Part shown: piece by piece, positions 43,291-52,815 of the stretch | Numbering within the stretch: position 1 is the stretch's first letter | Layout: each line of letters begins with the position of its first letter | Assembly (NCBI RefSeq): GCF_001894945.1 | Contig: NZ_BCXE01000005.1 | Coordinates: 1 to 64,000 of the forward strand | DNA: 64,000 bases | From: Rhodococcus ruber NBRC 15591 | GTDB lineage: Bacteria; Actinomycetota; Actinomycetes; Mycobacteriales; Mycobacteriaceae | Reading direction: 5' to 3' | Position numbers and translations under genes: made by a program | Notes under the pieces: model-generated | Databases searched by the model: none | The model's input: only the letters and a program-made list of their open reading frames with translations | Told to the model about the DNA's origin: nothing

Positions 43291-45350
43291 CAGGACTCCT
43301 GGATGTCGATGCGGATGTTCGCCCACTCGTCGATGGTGGCGGTGGTCCCCGGGGGGACGACGGTGGTGGAGTCGAGCTGGGTGATCACGGCAGGGCCGGG
43401 GATGCGCGTACCGAACTCCAGGGTGTCGCGGTCGAAGACGGGTGTGTCGAGCCGTCCGTGCGCCTCGTCGAAGTAGACGCTGCGCCGTTCCACTGGCACC
43501 GGCTCCGCGGTGGTGGGTTCGGAGGTGCGGGGGAAGTTCGGCTTCGGTGTGGTACCCACCGCGCGCAGGCCGATCTGGTAGATCTCCACAGGCGTGTCGT
43601 CGCGCCGGAACGAGTAGTCCCGCTCGTGCTCCTCGTGGAATCGTTCGACGGCCTCCGCGAGGAAGCCGGGACCGCTGCCGGCGGTGACGGTGAGCGACCG
43701 CCACTGTCCCGCGTAGCGCATGCTGATGTGACGGTCGAGGACCATCCGTTCGGGTGCGACCCCCTCGTGGCGCAGACGCTGCGTGCCCTCCTGCTCGAGG
43801 CGCAGGAACTCGCGTTCGAGTGCGGTCGTGTCGATCTCGTCGACGCGGCCCTGGAACATCGCCGACAGGTCGTGGCGGATGTCGACGAGCAGGCAGCCCT
43901 GCGCCGAGGTGATGCCCGGATGGGGCGGCACCACGACGGTGGGAATGGACAGTTCCTTCGCGAGGGCCGCGCCGTGCAGGGCGCCCGCGCCGCCGCAGAC
44001 GACGAGGACGAAGTCACGTGGATCGTAGCCCCGGCGAATCGACAACAGCCGCACCGCATCCGCCATGTTCGCGTTGGCCACCTGGATGATGTTGCTCGCC
44101 GCCGTGTCGGCGTCGAGACCCAGCGGTCCGGCCACGCTCTGCTTGATCGCGTTCTCCGCGGCCGCCACGTCCAGGGTGAGTCCGCCGCCGATGAGGGCGG
44201 TGCCCAGGCGGCCGAGCAGCACGTTCGCGTCGGTGTTGGTCGGCTCGGTGCCGCCGCGCAGGTAGCAGGCCGGGCCGGGGGAGGCGCCGGCGGACTGCGG
44301 CCCGTTGCGCAGCGAGCCAGCCTCGTCGAGCCAGGCCAGGGAGCCGCCGCCCGCCCCGATGGTGAGCACCTCGATGCTGGGGAAGGAGATGGGGAAGCCG
44401 TACTCGACCTGCCACTGCTTGGTGGTGCGGACCTCACCGTCGTAGACGAGCGAGATGTCGGTGCTGGTGCCGCCCATGTCCAGGCCGATCGCGTTGGGGT
44501 ATCCGCAGCGGGTCGCGATGTCCGCGACGGCGATCGCGCCGGCGGCGATGCCCGAGGCGGCCAGCCGGACGGGGTACTTCTCCACCATCGCGGGGGTCAT
44601 GGAACCGCCGCCGGAATGGAGCAGGAGCAGGTCGCCGTCGTACCCGTCGGTGCGCAACTGCGCTTCGAGCCGGTTGACGTATCCGCTGACCAGCGGGGCG
44701 AGCACGGCGTTGGCGACGGTGGTGGAGGCGCGGTCGTACTCGAAGATCTCGGGGAGGATCTCGCTCGACGTCGAGACGGTGACGTCGGGCAGCTCGGCCT
44801 CGAGCAGGGCCCGTACACGCTGCTCGTGAGCGCTGTTGACGTAGCTGTTGATCAGGCACACCGCGACGGTCTTGATGTCCTTGCGGCGCAGGATCCGGGC
44901 GATCTCGCGGACCTCGGTTTCGTCGAGCGGGGTGACGACCTCGCCGGCGTAGTCGATGCGTTCGGTGACCTCGTACCGGTCACGGCGGCGGATGTAGGGG
45001 GTGCCGACGTCGACGTACGTGTCCCACAGCTCGTCCTTGGTGCCGTCGCGGATCTCGAGCACGTCGCGGAACCCGCGGGTGGTGACCAGGGCGGCGGGCG
45101 GGAAGTTGCGGGTGATGAGCGCGTTGGTCGCGACGGTGGTGCCGTGGGAGAACAGGGTCACCTCGGTCAGGTCGATGCCCGCGGTGCGCACACCGTCGAC
45201 CACGGCGCGCATGGGGTCGTCGGGGGTCGAGGGGACCTTCGCGATGCGGGTGGTCGATGCGCTCTCGTCGAAGATGCACACGTCCGTGAAAGTGCCGCCG
45301 ACGTCCACGGCGACGCGCAGGTGGGGGTTGCGAGATGTGATCATCGTCAT
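43290..45350 (-). CDS. hyuA: Hydantoinase A/oxoprolinase family protein (ATPase subunit)
   Basis: A 686-aa HyuA subunit with the ASKHA ATPase start RVAVDVGGTFTDVCIFDE (about 12-29), LFSHGTTVATNALI, the GLDMGGTSTDISLVYDG second phosphate motif and GGAGALHG. It phosphorylates or activates the cyclic amide for opening together with HyuB. Divergent from two PucR regulators (start at 45461), which probably control it. The 110-nt spacer contains two similar ttggaga sites. Closest functional analogues by subunit arrangement are N-methylhydantoinase, 5-oxoprolinase, caprolactamase and OplBA. Confidence 0.9.
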   Translation of the reverse strand: MTMITSRNPHLRVAVDVGGTFTDVCIFDESASTTRIAKVPSTPDDPMRAVVDGVRTAGIDLTEVTLFSHGTTVATNALITRNFPPAALVTTRGFRDVLEIRDGTKDELWDTYVDVGTPYIRRRDRYEVTERIDYAGEVVTPLDETEVREIARILRRKDIKTVAVCLINSYVNSAHEQRVRALLEAELPDVTVSTSSEILPEIFEYDRASTTVANAVLAPLVSGYVNRLEAQLRTDGYDGDLLLLHSGGGSMTPAMVEKYPVRLAASGIAAGAIAVADIATRCGYPNAIGLDMGGTSTDISLVYDGEVRTTKQWQVEYGFPISFPSIEVLTIGAGGGSLAWLDEAGSLRNGPQSAGASPGPACYLRGGTEPTNTDANVLLGRLGTALIGGGLTLDVAAAENAIKQSVAGPLGLDADTAASNIIQVANANMADAVRLLSIRRGYDPRDFVLVVCGGAGALHGAALAKELSIPTVVVPPHPGITSAQGCLLVDIRHDLSAMFQGRVDEIDTTALEREFLRLEQEGTQRLRHEGVAPERMVLDRHISMRYAGQWRSLTVTAGSGPGFLAEAVERFHEEHERDYSFRRDDTPVEIYQIGLRAVGTTPKPNFPRTSEPTTAEPVPVERRSVYFDEAHGRLDTPVFDRDTLEFGTRIPGPAVITQLDSTTVVPPGTTATIDEWANIRIDIQES

Positions 45351-45460
45351 ACTCCTGAATCGGGTGGACTCAGTATTCGGCCTGGTCGACGCCTCATCAA
45401 TTGGAGAAAGTGAATCGAGTTCGGCGAATCGTTGGAGATTCTCACATCGGAGGGGGAAAG

Positions 45461-47020
45461 ATGTCGGGCATGCTTCCGGACCGTTTCCGGCTCGTCGACC
45501 TGCTGCTCGAACCCGATCTCGGGCTCCGGCTGGTGACCGACGCCGACCCGAACGTGGGAATCACCGGAGCGCACCCGATCGAGATCGAGAACCCGACCCG
45601 GTGGCTGCGGCCGGGGTCGATGATGCTCACCACCGGCTCGCGCTTTCCCAGCCTCGAGCACCCGCAGCAGGCCTGCCGCGAGCTGATCCGCGAACTCGTC
45701 GGTTCGGGCATCACCGCACTCGGGTACGGCGTGGGAGTGATCACCGGCGACATTCCCCGGTCCCTGCTCGACGAGGCCGAACGCCACCGGTTCGCCGTGG
45801 TGGCGATCCCGCCGGAGCTGCCGTTCATGGAGGTGGTCGGACGCGTCAATGCGGCAGTGCAGGCGCAGGACTCGATGCTGCTGCGACGTACGCTGCAGAT
45901 GCAGAACCACCTGCTCGAGGCGATGACCGCCGAGTCCCCCGAGGCCGACCTCGTGGCCCGTCTCACCGGACTGCTCCGCAGCAGCGTGGTTCTCTACAAC
46001 GAGGTCGGCGACGTCGTGGCCTCGGCCGGCGGCGCGCCCGTGCACCTGATCCGCAATCAGTTGCGCGGCCGGGACGGGCGGCTGCTGTTCCGGGTGGGCC
46101 GCTGGTCGGTGAGCGCGCACTCGATCTCGCCGGGCGACCAGCACTACTGGCTGGCCCTCGCGTCCAAGAGCAACGAACTCGCCGACCCGCTCACCGCACC
46201 CGCGGTCGAGGTGTCGCTGCGGCTGCTCAACACGATCGAACGCACCCGCCAGCGCGCCACCGTCGAGAACCGTGCGCGGCACGCCGCACTGGTGCGGGCA
46301 CTGGCGTCGGGCGATCCGGCCGATGCCGACACCGTCCTGGACCAGCTCGAGATGCTCCGGTTCGGCCCCGAGCCCGACATGCGGATGCTGGTCCTGTCCG
46401 CCGCCCCCGACTACGACAACCGCCGATGGGTGTTCCGGGCGAACTCACTGCTCGACGCCGTCGAGTCGGACGTGTCCGGTCTGGCCCGCGACATCGGGCT
46501 GACCCTGCTGCTCGCCCGCGGCGACGGCGGCCTGATCGGAGTGGTCCCGGCCCGGGCCGAGGCCTTCGAGTCGTGGTCCCACAACCTCCCGCAGGGATTG
46601 ACGTGCGGCTCGAGCGAGCCGTTCACCGATCCCACGCGCGGGCCCGGCAAACTGCGGGAGGCGCGCTGGGCACGACGGTCCGCCGAGCGGCTCGGCAGGA
46701 CCACCCAGCGCTTCGAGGACGTGAGCCTCGCCGACTGGCTGCTGGCGGGCCGCGACCCGGAGCAGGCCCTCGGGCGCGCCACCGCGGTGCTGGGTCCCCT
46801 GCTCGACGGCCACGACGACCTGGTCGATTTCCTCGTGCTGCACCTGGCCCGGGACCTGGACGTGGGACGCACGGCACGGGAGCTGAATCTGCACCCGAAC
46901 ACCGTGCGGCACCGGGTGAAACGCGTCGAGGACCTGCTGGGCCGGTCCCTGCGCTCCCCGCGGGACGTCACCGACCTCCACCTGGCCCTCGAAGTCCTCG
47001 CCGAACGCCCCACCTCATAG
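45461..47020 (+). CDS. PucR family regulator (first of pair)
   Basis: A 519-aa PucR regulator. The N-terminal PucR domain spans about 10-130 (HPIEIENPTRWLRPGSMMLTTGSRF..), the middle is a GGDEF-like/CdaR region, and the C-terminus has the helix-turn-helix DVGRTARELNLHPNTVRHRVKRVEDLL. PucR-type activators commonly control purine, hydantoin or amide catabolism. The ATG at 45461 has GGAGGGGGAAAG just upstream. Divergent from hyuAB, and followed after 28 nt by a paralogue, suggesting joint or competing control. Confidence 0.87.
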   Translation: MSGMLPDRFRLVDLLLEPDLGLRLVTDADPNVGITGAHPIEIENPTRWLRPGSMMLTTGSRFPSLEHPQQACRELIRELVGSGITALGYGVGVITGDIPRSLLDEAERHRFAVVAIPPELPFMEVVGRVNAAVQAQDSMLLRRTLQMQNHLLEAMTAESPEADLVARLTGLLRSSVVLYNEVGDVVASAGGAPVHLIRNQLRGRDGRLLFRVGRWSVSAHSISPGDQHYWLALASKSNELADPLTAPAVEVSLRLLNTIERTRQRATVENRARHAALVRALASGDPADADTVLDQLEMLRFGPEPDMRMLVLSAAPDYDNRRWVFRANSLLDAVESDVSGLARDIGLTLLLARGDGGLIGVVPARAEAFESWSHNLPQGLTCGSSEPFTDPTRGPGKLREARWARRSAERLGRTTQRFEDVSLADWLLAGRDPEQALGRATAVLGPLLDGHDDLVDFLVLHLARDLDVGRTARELNLHPNTVRHRVKRVEDLLGRSLRSPRDVTDLHLALEVLAERPTS

Positions 47021-47048
47021 TCGCCCCGTGTGCGGAAGGATCGTCGTC

Positions 47049-48599
47049 ATGGCTGTCACCGTGCGTCGGCTCACGACGCTGCCGGATCTCGGGCTCACTC
47101 TCGTGGCCGGTCGCGACGGCGCCGACCGTGTCATCGAGTGGGCGCATCCGATCGAGCTTCCCGACCCCACCCCGTGGCTCTCGGGCGGAGAGCTCGTGAT
47201 GACCACCGGCCTGGAGATCGGCGCCGACGCGGACGCGCAGTTCGCGTACCTCCAGGGCCTGGTCGGAGCCGGCTGCGTGGCATTGGCGTTCGACACGGGC
47301 ACCCGGTTCGACCGCGTGCCCGACGGTCTGCGCACCGCGGGTGACGCGCTCGGGTTCCCGGTGCTCGCCGTGCCCGCCTCGACGCCGTTCATCGCCATCA
47401 CCCGGGCGGTCATCGACGAACTGACCGCCGATCAGGTGCGGGCGGTGCAGCGGGTCGTCGATCAGCAGGAGCGGCTGGCCCGGGCCACGCTGCGCGGGGG
47501 CGTGCCCGCGGTGGTGACCGCACTCGGCCAGGCGCTCGCCGGCGTCGTCGCCGTCGTCGACCCCGACGATCGCGTGCTCGCGGAGTACGGGTCGGACACC
47601 GGCCGGGCGATCCGGCACGCCCGCGCGGTGTCGGAGTCGGCGTCCCGATCCCCGCGGCGGCGGCAGCTGAGCAAGGTGCTGGCCGACGACGGCGGGCACT
47701 ACACCGTGCAGAGCATCGCGGCCGCCCAGGACCTCTACGGATACCTCGCCGTCGGCACCGCGGAACCGCTCCCGCCGGCCGACCGTCTGCTCCTCGCCCA
47801 CGCCGTGTCGCTGATCTCCATCGAACTCGGCAAGCCCGCGAAGGTGCAGAGCGCGGAGCAGCGGTTGCGGGCCGTCGTCACCCGGACCCTCTTCGACGCA
47901 CCCGAACGCATGGACGCCGGCCTGCTCCGGTACTTCGGGTTCGAACCGACCGACACCGTCGCGGTCGCCGTGCTGACCGACGTCGGTCCGCTACTGCCGG
48001 CGGAACGGCAGGTCGGCGCCGCCCTCGCCGCCGAGGGGATCCCCCACCTCACGGCGTCGATCGGTGCGGATGTCGCGGTGGTCCTGCCGGCCGACCGGGC
48101 ACGCGAGGTCGCGACCCGGGTCCAGGACCGCGTCCGCGCGCAGCTCGGCCGCCCGGTCCGGTGCGGGCTGGGTGGTCCGGGCGCCGTGACGGACGCGAAC
48201 AGCAGTGTGCATCAGGCGCTCTCGGCGGCACGCGCGGCGCGGGACGGCAGCCGGGCACCGGTGGTGTTCGCCGAGCTGGGCACCTTCTCCGTGTTGCTGG
48301 GCATGCAGGATCCGGATGCGCTGCAGGCCATCGCCCACTCGGGTCTCGAAGCACTCGATGCCTACGACGAGAAGCACGGAGCGAGTGGACGACTGGTCGA
48401 GACCCTTGCGGCGTACCTCGAGCACAACGGTCAGGCCGAGAGCACCGCCGTTGCCCTCGGTATCCACCGGCACACCCTGCGCAACCGGCTCGCCCGCATC
48501 ACCGAACTCACCGGCCGCGACCTCGACTCGATCCACACCCGCGTGGAGTGGTGGCTGGCCGTCAAGGCTAGGGAAATGCTGGACGGCCGTGGTGGATAG
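47049..48599 (+). CDS. PucR family regulator (second of pair)
   Basis: A 516-aa PucR regulator with the N-terminal PucR domain (LTLVAGRDGADRVIEWAHPIELPDPTPWLSGGELVMTTG, about 14-52 onward), a CdaR-like middle and the C-terminal helix-turn-helix ESTAVALGIHRHTLRNRLARITELTG. Clearly paralogous to the first member. ATG at 47049 has GGAAGGA at 8 nt. A decayed copy of its 3' end lies at 50067-50165, beyond the toxin-antitoxin pair. Confidence 0.87.
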   Translation: MAVTVRRLTTLPDLGLTLVAGRDGADRVIEWAHPIELPDPTPWLSGGELVMTTGLEIGADADAQFAYLQGLVGAGCVALAFDTGTRFDRVPDGLRTAGDALGFPVLAVPASTPFIAITRAVIDELTADQVRAVQRVVDQQERLARATLRGGVPAVVTALGQALAGVVAVVDPDDRVLAEYGSDTGRAIRHARAVSESASRSPRRRQLSKVLADDGGHYTVQSIAAAQDLYGYLAVGTAEPLPPADRLLLAHAVSLISIELGKPAKVQSAEQRLRAVVTRTLFDAPERMDAGLLRYFGFEPTDTVAVAVLTDVGPLLPAERQVGAALAAEGIPHLTASIGADVAVVLPADRAREVATRVQDRVRAQLGRPVRCGLGGPGAVTDANSSVHQALSAARAARDGSRAPVVFAELGTFSVLLGMQDPDALQAIAHSGLEALDAYDEKHGASGRLVETLAAYLEHNGQAESTAVALGIHRHTLRNRLARITELTGRDLDSIHTRVEWWLAVKAREMLDGRGG

Positions 48600-48737
48600 G
48601 TGCCGGCGTCCGAGTTACCACACGAAGAGTCCGGCACCAGAGCAGAGGCATCGCGTCTGCGCCTCCCGGGGATACAGCCGTCCAGGGCGGGACAGAGCAG
48701 GCGCGGGGCGAGCGAGGCACTGGAGTGGATCGGCCGG

Positions 48738-49382
48738 TTATTCGATCGCGTAGCCGATTCGGTCGGCAGCTCCGGCCAACCGGGATGCGAATCCCGGGTG
48801 GTCGAGGGGGATGGTCATCTCAGGCTGATCCGGGAACGCCCGGGCGGCGGGCGTGAAGAGCACAACGCACAGTCCACCGGCGAACCGGCCGCGGTAGGCG
48901 AGCCCGTCGAGATCCGGGTGGGCGGCGCGAATGGTGCGCGCCCAGTGCTGGGCGATGCCGTGTGCTGCGGTCGAGAGCGCGAAATTCGCTCCGACGCGAG
49001 TCGGCCATCGGCCGGGCCCGTGGGCGGCGACGTCGAGCAGGTGCAGGGGACGGGTGAACCGCACCGCGGTCAGGTAGGGGACGCGGGTGCGGGTATCGAT
49101 CACTCGAGTGGTCTGGAACGCCTCGGCCAACGCCCCGGGCACATCGGCGGCGCCGTACCAGACCCCGTGCCGGGCGTGGTCCCGGCGCGGCAGCGGGTGC
49201 GGATCGAACCGCAAGACCGGCCCGAAGGTGCGCAGGGTGTTCCACGGCAGGACGTGGTCGCCGCTCGTGGAGTGCACCCGCCAGACGATCGTGTCGGTGT
49301 CGAGGATCAGGTATTCGTCAGGGGTGATTCCGGCCGCGCGGAGCGCCTCCACGCCCGGCGGATGGGGCAGAGCTGGGAGCAT
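48738..49382 (-). CDS. RES domain toxin (NAD+ phosphorylase family)
   Basis: A 214-aa RES domain protein, toxin of a RES-Xre system; known members (MbcT) destroy cytoplasmic NAD+. Conserved features are R35 in WRVHS, WYGA at 75-78 and E87 in ALAEAF. At the place where most members have Y-x-S (the S of RES) this one has YRGR (G165), so its activity is uncertain. The antitoxin gene precedes it by 7 nt on the same strand, the normal RES-Xre order. Confidence 0.85.
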   Translation of the reverse strand: MLPALPHPPGVEALRAAGITPDEYLILDTDTIVWRVHSTSGDHVLPWNTLRTFGPVLRFDPHPLPRRDHARHGVWYGAADVPGALAEAFQTTRVIDTRTRVPYLTAVRFTRPLHLLDVAAHGPGRWPTRVGANFALSTAAHGIAQHWARTIRAAHPDLDGLAYRGRFAGGLCVVLFTPAARAFPDQPEMTIPLDHPGFASRLAGAADRIGYAIE

Positions 49383-49389
49383 CGGCGGC

Positions 49390-49989
49390 TCAGGCCGTCA
49401 GATACTGGTCGACGACCGACAGGGCGTCCTCGACGGCGCCGCCGGTGAGCAGCCAGTCGACGACCGAGGTCGGGGCACCGTCGACGACAAGGGACGGTTG
49501 CGGCGTCGTCAGCAGACCGTGGATCGACAGGGGCTGCATGTTCTCGGGCAGTGCCCGCAGGACGGCGTCGAGGCCGGGCACCTGGCCGTCGTCGGTGAAC
49601 TGCACGGCGGGGAGCAGCAGCCGGTTCGCTCGCTTGAGCGCCCACAGGCTGCGGTCGCCGACGCGCTGTCGGACGCGGGAGGGGCCGACCCCACCGAGTC
49701 GTTCGGCGGCCTGCCCGACGGTCAGGGCGCTGTCGAGCAGGCGGCGCATCCGTGCGGTCCGGTCGGCGACGACGGTGGCGAGGGCGAGGAGCGATTCGGG
49801 TGCGCCGCCGACGTCGAGGAGGTCGGCTTCGTGGGCGGGCAGGGACGCTGCGGGACGCTTCGCGGCCCGCAGCGCACGCAACAGGGGCAACAGATCGCGG
49901 CGATCGATGCTCGGGGTGCCGAGCGCGTCGGCGGCGGCGCTTTCGAAGTCGACGTCACCGGCCAGGTAGCGGTCTTCCGTGTCGGCCAT
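49390..49989 (-). CDS. Xre/MbcA/ParS-type antitoxin
   Basis: A 199-aa antitoxin partner. An N-terminal variable region is followed by a helix-turn-helix-like segment (LTVGQAAERLGGVGPSRVRQRVGDRSLW, about 90-117), and the C-terminal domain (SIHGLLTTPQPSLVVDGAPTSVVDWLLTGG) matches the toxin-binding part of this family. ATG at 49989 has AGGAGG 8 nt upstream. A perfect inverted repeat at 50009-50037 lies right in its promoter and probably mediates self-repression with the toxin. Confidence 0.8.
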   Translation of the reverse strand: MADTEDRYLAGDVDFESAAADALGTPSIDRRDLLPLLRALRAAKRPAASLPAHEADLLDVGGAPESLLALATVVADRTARMRRLLDSALTVGQAAERLGGVGPSRVRQRVGDRSLWALKRANRLLLPAVQFTDDGQVPGLDAVLRALPENMQPLSIHGLLTTPQPSLVVDGAPTSVVDWLLTGGAVEDALSVVDQYLTA

Positions 49990-50008
49990 CCCCACCACCT
50001 CCTAACAG

Positions 50009-50037
50009 TCACTAACAGAGTATCGCGCTGTTAGTGA
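50009..50037. promoter_or_regulatory. Operator of the RES-Xre toxin-antitoxin pair
   Basis: Perfect 10-bp inverted repeat (tcactaacag / ctgttagtga) with a 9-nt spacer, just upstream of the antitoxin gene, plus an extra ctaacag half-site at 50002. Typical layout for autoregulation of a toxin-antitoxin operon. Confidence 0.7.
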
Positions 50038-50066
50038 GGTGAGAGTGGGAGTTGTCCAAGGTGCCC

Positions 50067-50165
50067 GACAGCGCGCACACCGCGAACGATGTGGCCGGGA
50101 ACTCGACGCAATCCACACCCCGACGGAGTGGTGAGCGGCCGTCGAGGCCCGGCAGATGCCGGCGG
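50067..50165 (+). pseudogene. Remnant of a PucR regulator 3' end
   Basis: One frame here reads GRELDAIHTPTEW, stop, AAVEARQM, which matches the C-terminal GRDLDSIHTRVEWWLAVKAREM of the PucR regulator ending at 48599. The DNA is also alike (ctcgac.atccacacc..gagtggtg). It is broken by a stop codon and has no upstream regulator sequence. It lies in the same orientation as the intact gene, so the toxin-antitoxin pair sits between two copies of the pucR 3' end. Confidence 0.6.
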
Positions 50166-50466
50166 TGGCGGACGATCCGGACCCGGGCGGGGGATGCAAC
50201 GCGGCGCAACGGTTGTGACGCGTGATCGTTTCGAGTGTGCTCCGAGTCACATTCTCACGAGTCGCATCCTCACGGGAAGGACACTCCGATGCTCCACGCT
50301 CCCACGGCCGGTCCCGAACTGCGCCGCCGGAGCTGACGAAGAACCGTCGAGGACACGGTCCGCGATCCGGCAGTCGGCTCCGGCCACCACGCCACTCACC
50401 GATCTCCTCGGCCGACGTTCCCCTCACCCCTCGATTCGAGGGCATCACAGAAGGTTCCGGTATCCC
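50166..50466. other. Non-coding stretch upstream of membrane protein gene
   Basis: About 300 bases without a supported gene. It holds two similar short strings, gtcacattctcacgagtcgcatcctcacg near 50247 and a ggaagga-type purine stretch near 50275, but no convincing promoter or hairpin. Open frames here lack start signals. It follows the pucR remnant and leads to the gene at 50467. Confidence 0.5.
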
Positions 50467-51615
50467 ATGCCCGAACGCTCGCACGCCGACACGTCCCCGG
50501 GGTGGCTCGGATTCGGTGTCGTCAACACCGCCGTGGTCCTCACCGTCTCCGTCGCGGCGTGGTATCTGCTCGCCGACCCGCAGTTCAGTCCGTTCGACCT
50601 GTATCCGCTACCGTTCAATGCCCTCCTGTTCTGGGCGCTCCTGTTCGTCGTGTGGGCCGGATTCAACCTCGAGTTCTGGGGATTCGACCGGCTACGGCAG
50701 CCGTGGCGCGGACTGGTGTTCCTCGGCGCCACCTCGGTTTTCGCCGTCGTCGTCACCTACGTCCTGGCGAGCGGGATCGGCCACCTGTATCCCGACTACG
50801 CGGCCGACCGTCCCGACGGCCTGGGCTACTTCACGGGCGCGCTGTTCGTCCTGTTCGGCTTCTCCACGTGGGTTCTGGTGGTGCTCAACTGGGGGCACTG
50901 GCCGTGGACCGATCTGGGCCTGAAACAGCCGTGGGTCGGTGCCTGCGAGATCGTCACCCTCCTCGTCCCCACCGCACTGCTCTATTTCGTACTGGGGGTA
51001 CCCGCGGTCTCGGAGACGGTTCGGGAGGGCACAGCACTGCTCGACGTCGACACACTGCTCGGCTGGTACTACTCGATCATCGTCGCGATCGTGCTCACCG
51101 GGCAGACCCTGGAGAACTGGCCGTGGCGACTGGCCGGGAGCCGCATGCGGGTCGCGCTGGTCTCGACGATCGGCAACATCGCGCTCGGCACCGTGTTGTT
51201 CGTGGCACTGCGCGCCGTGTGTGCGGTGCTCGTCGGCTCCGGCACGGCCGCCGACCCGGGCTTCCCGCTCGATCAGTTCCCGGCCCAGCTGGGCGTGTGC
51301 TGGGTCGCCTGGATGATTCTGTGGGCCAACGCCTTCGGTAACAAGCCGACGGCAGCCGGGGCCGTAGCGAATCTGGTGTCCCGCGCGGCGATCACGTTCG
51401 CCCTCGCCGTGACCACGTTCGTCCTGTACTACTACGTGGTCGCCGAGATCGTGCTGCACGAACCGGCCGTCGCCGACGGCCTGCACGGCAATGCCCTCGG
51501 GTTCATGGACCTGTTCGCGTTGGTGACTCTTCTGTACGTCGTCGGTTTCGAGTCCTTCGGGATCCGCCGGCCCGCCGTTCCCGCGCCCGAGGATCGCGCC
51601 GTCGCGCATCCCTGA
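50467..51615 (+). CDS. Multi-pass membrane protein, unknown function
   Basis: A 382-aa integral membrane protein with about nine to ten predicted helices spread over residues 12-360, with many Trp and Tyr residues. I do not recognise a family; no transporter signature or catalytic motif is evident. The ATG at 50467 has only a weak GAAGG upstream; the frame is open earlier but through the pucR remnant. It ends 84 nt before the stop of the converging CoA-transferase gene. It could be a transporter or sensor linked to the neighbouring catabolic genes; this is a guess from position. Confidence 0.7.
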   Translation: MPERSHADTSPGWLGFGVVNTAVVLTVSVAAWYLLADPQFSPFDLYPLPFNALLFWALLFVVWAGFNLEFWGFDRLRQPWRGLVFLGATSVFAVVVTYVLASGIGHLYPDYAADRPDGLGYFTGALFVLFGFSTWVLVVLNWGHWPWTDLGLKQPWVGACEIVTLLVPTALLYFVLGVPAVSETVREGTALLDVDTLLGWYYSIIVAIVLTGQTLENWPWRLAGSRMRVALVSTIGNIALGTVLFVALRAVCAVLVGSGTAADPGFPLDQFPAQLGVCWVAWMILWANAFGNKPTAAGAVANLVSRAAITFALAVTTFVLYYYVVAEIVLHEPAVADGLHGNALGFMDLFALVTLLYVVGFESFGIRRPAVPAPEDRAVAHP

Positions 51616-51699
51616 TCCGGCGGCGGTCCCGTCGGCGCGCGACGTCCGTCCCGCCGCGGCCGGACGCGACGGGACGGGCACTCCTCCGGGCCGCTCCGG

Positions 51700-52815
51700 T
51701 CAGTCCGCGGCTCCACCCAGGGGTGGCGGAGCCGACCGGTACCGGACCGGAGTCCTGGAGAAGGTCAACGGGTTTCCGACCTGTGGTGTGGCACTTCCGG
51801 GCACCGACACGACGGCGTCGAGACCGAGTCGCCGCGCGAACTCGAAGGCCTCGGCGACGTCGTTGATGGGTCCGGCCGGAACACCCACGCGGGCGAGTTC
51901 GTCGTACCAGTGGTCGGCCCCGGCCGTCGCGAGGATCGAGGTGATCTCCTCGCACAGTTCCTCGCGGTGTGCGACCCGCAGCGGGTTGCTGCAGAACCGC
52001 GGGTCGGTGGCCAGTTCCGGCGCGCCGATCGTCTCGGCGAGCCGGGTGAACTGCTTGTCGTTGCCCACCGCCAGCGCCAGCGGCCGGTCCTTGGTCGGGA
52101 ACACCTCGTACGGGGCGATGCTGGGGTGCCGGTTGCCGAGAATCCCCGGCACCACCCCGGCACCGAGGTACGCCGAGCCCTGGTTGACGAGCGACGACAG
52201 CAGCGCGGCAAGGAGATTGGTCTCGACGCGCTGCCCCTCGCCGGTGCGCTGCCGGTGGTGCAGCGCAGCGAGGATCCCGGCGAGGGCGTGCAGGCCCGTG
52301 AGCACGTCGACGACCGCGACGCCCACCTTCGTCGGCGTGCCGGCCTCGGGTCCGGTGATGCTCATGAGCCCGCCGACGGCCTGCACGAGCAGGTCGTAAC
52401 CCGGCAGGGCCGCTCCGTCGCCGCTCCCGAACCCGGTGACGGAGCAGTAGATCAGCCCCGGGTTGACGTCGAGCAGGTCGTCGTAGCCCAGGCCGAGCCG
52501 CTCCATGGTGCCCGCGCGGAAGTTCTCGACCACGATGTCCGCGCGCGCGACAATCCGGCGGGCCTCGGCCCGGCCCTGCTCCGACGCGAGGTCGAGGACC
52601 ACGGAGGTCTTGTTGCGGTTGACCGAGTTGAAGTACGTGGCCGAGCCCGCGTCGTCGTAGGGCGGTCCCCACGCGCGGGTGTCGTCGCCGGTGCCGGGAC
52701 GTTCGATCTTGACGACCTCGGCGCCCATGTCCGCGAGCATCATCGTGGCGTAGGGGCCGGCGAGGACCCGGGTGAAATCGGCGACGACGATGCCGTCGAG
52801 TGCGCCCTGGCTCAT
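51700..52815 (-). CDS. CaiB/BaiF (family III) CoA-transferase, probable glutarate CoA-transferase
   Basis: A 371-aa family III CoA-transferase. The N-terminal VVADFTRVLAGPYATMMLADMGAEVVKIE and PGYDLLVQAVGG are family signatures; the catalytic aspartate should be D170 in VVDVLTG. In the company of glutarate semialdehyde-type dehydrogenase and glutaryl-CoA dehydrogenase it most likely moves CoA from succinyl-CoA to glutarate, as SUGCT does. The ATG overlaps the aldehyde dehydrogenase stop (ATGA). Last gene of the gabT operon. Confidence 0.87.
   Translation of the reverse strand: MSQGALDGIVVADFTRVLAGPYATMMLADMGAEVVKIERPGTGDDTRAWGPPYDDAGSATYFNSVNRNKTSVVLDLASEQGRAEARRIVARADIVVENFRAGTMERLGLGYDDLLDVNPGLIYCSVTGFGSGDGAALPGYDLLVQAVGGLMSITGPEAGTPTKVGVAVVDVLTGLHALAGILAALHHRQRTGEGQRVETNLLAALLSSLVNQGSAYLGAGVVPGILGNRHPSIAPYEVFPTKDRPLALAVGNDKQFTRLAETIGAPELATDPRFCSNPLRVAHREELCEEITSILATAGADHWYDELARVGVPAGPINDVAEAFEFARRLGLDAVVSVPGSATPQVGNPLTFSRTPVRYRSAPPPLGGAAD

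Noticed and set aside
50089-50466. N-terminal extension of the membrane protein at 50467
   Set aside because: The open frame crosses the pucR remnant and has no hydrophobic or conserved pattern; the ATG at 50467 begins directly before the first membrane helix.
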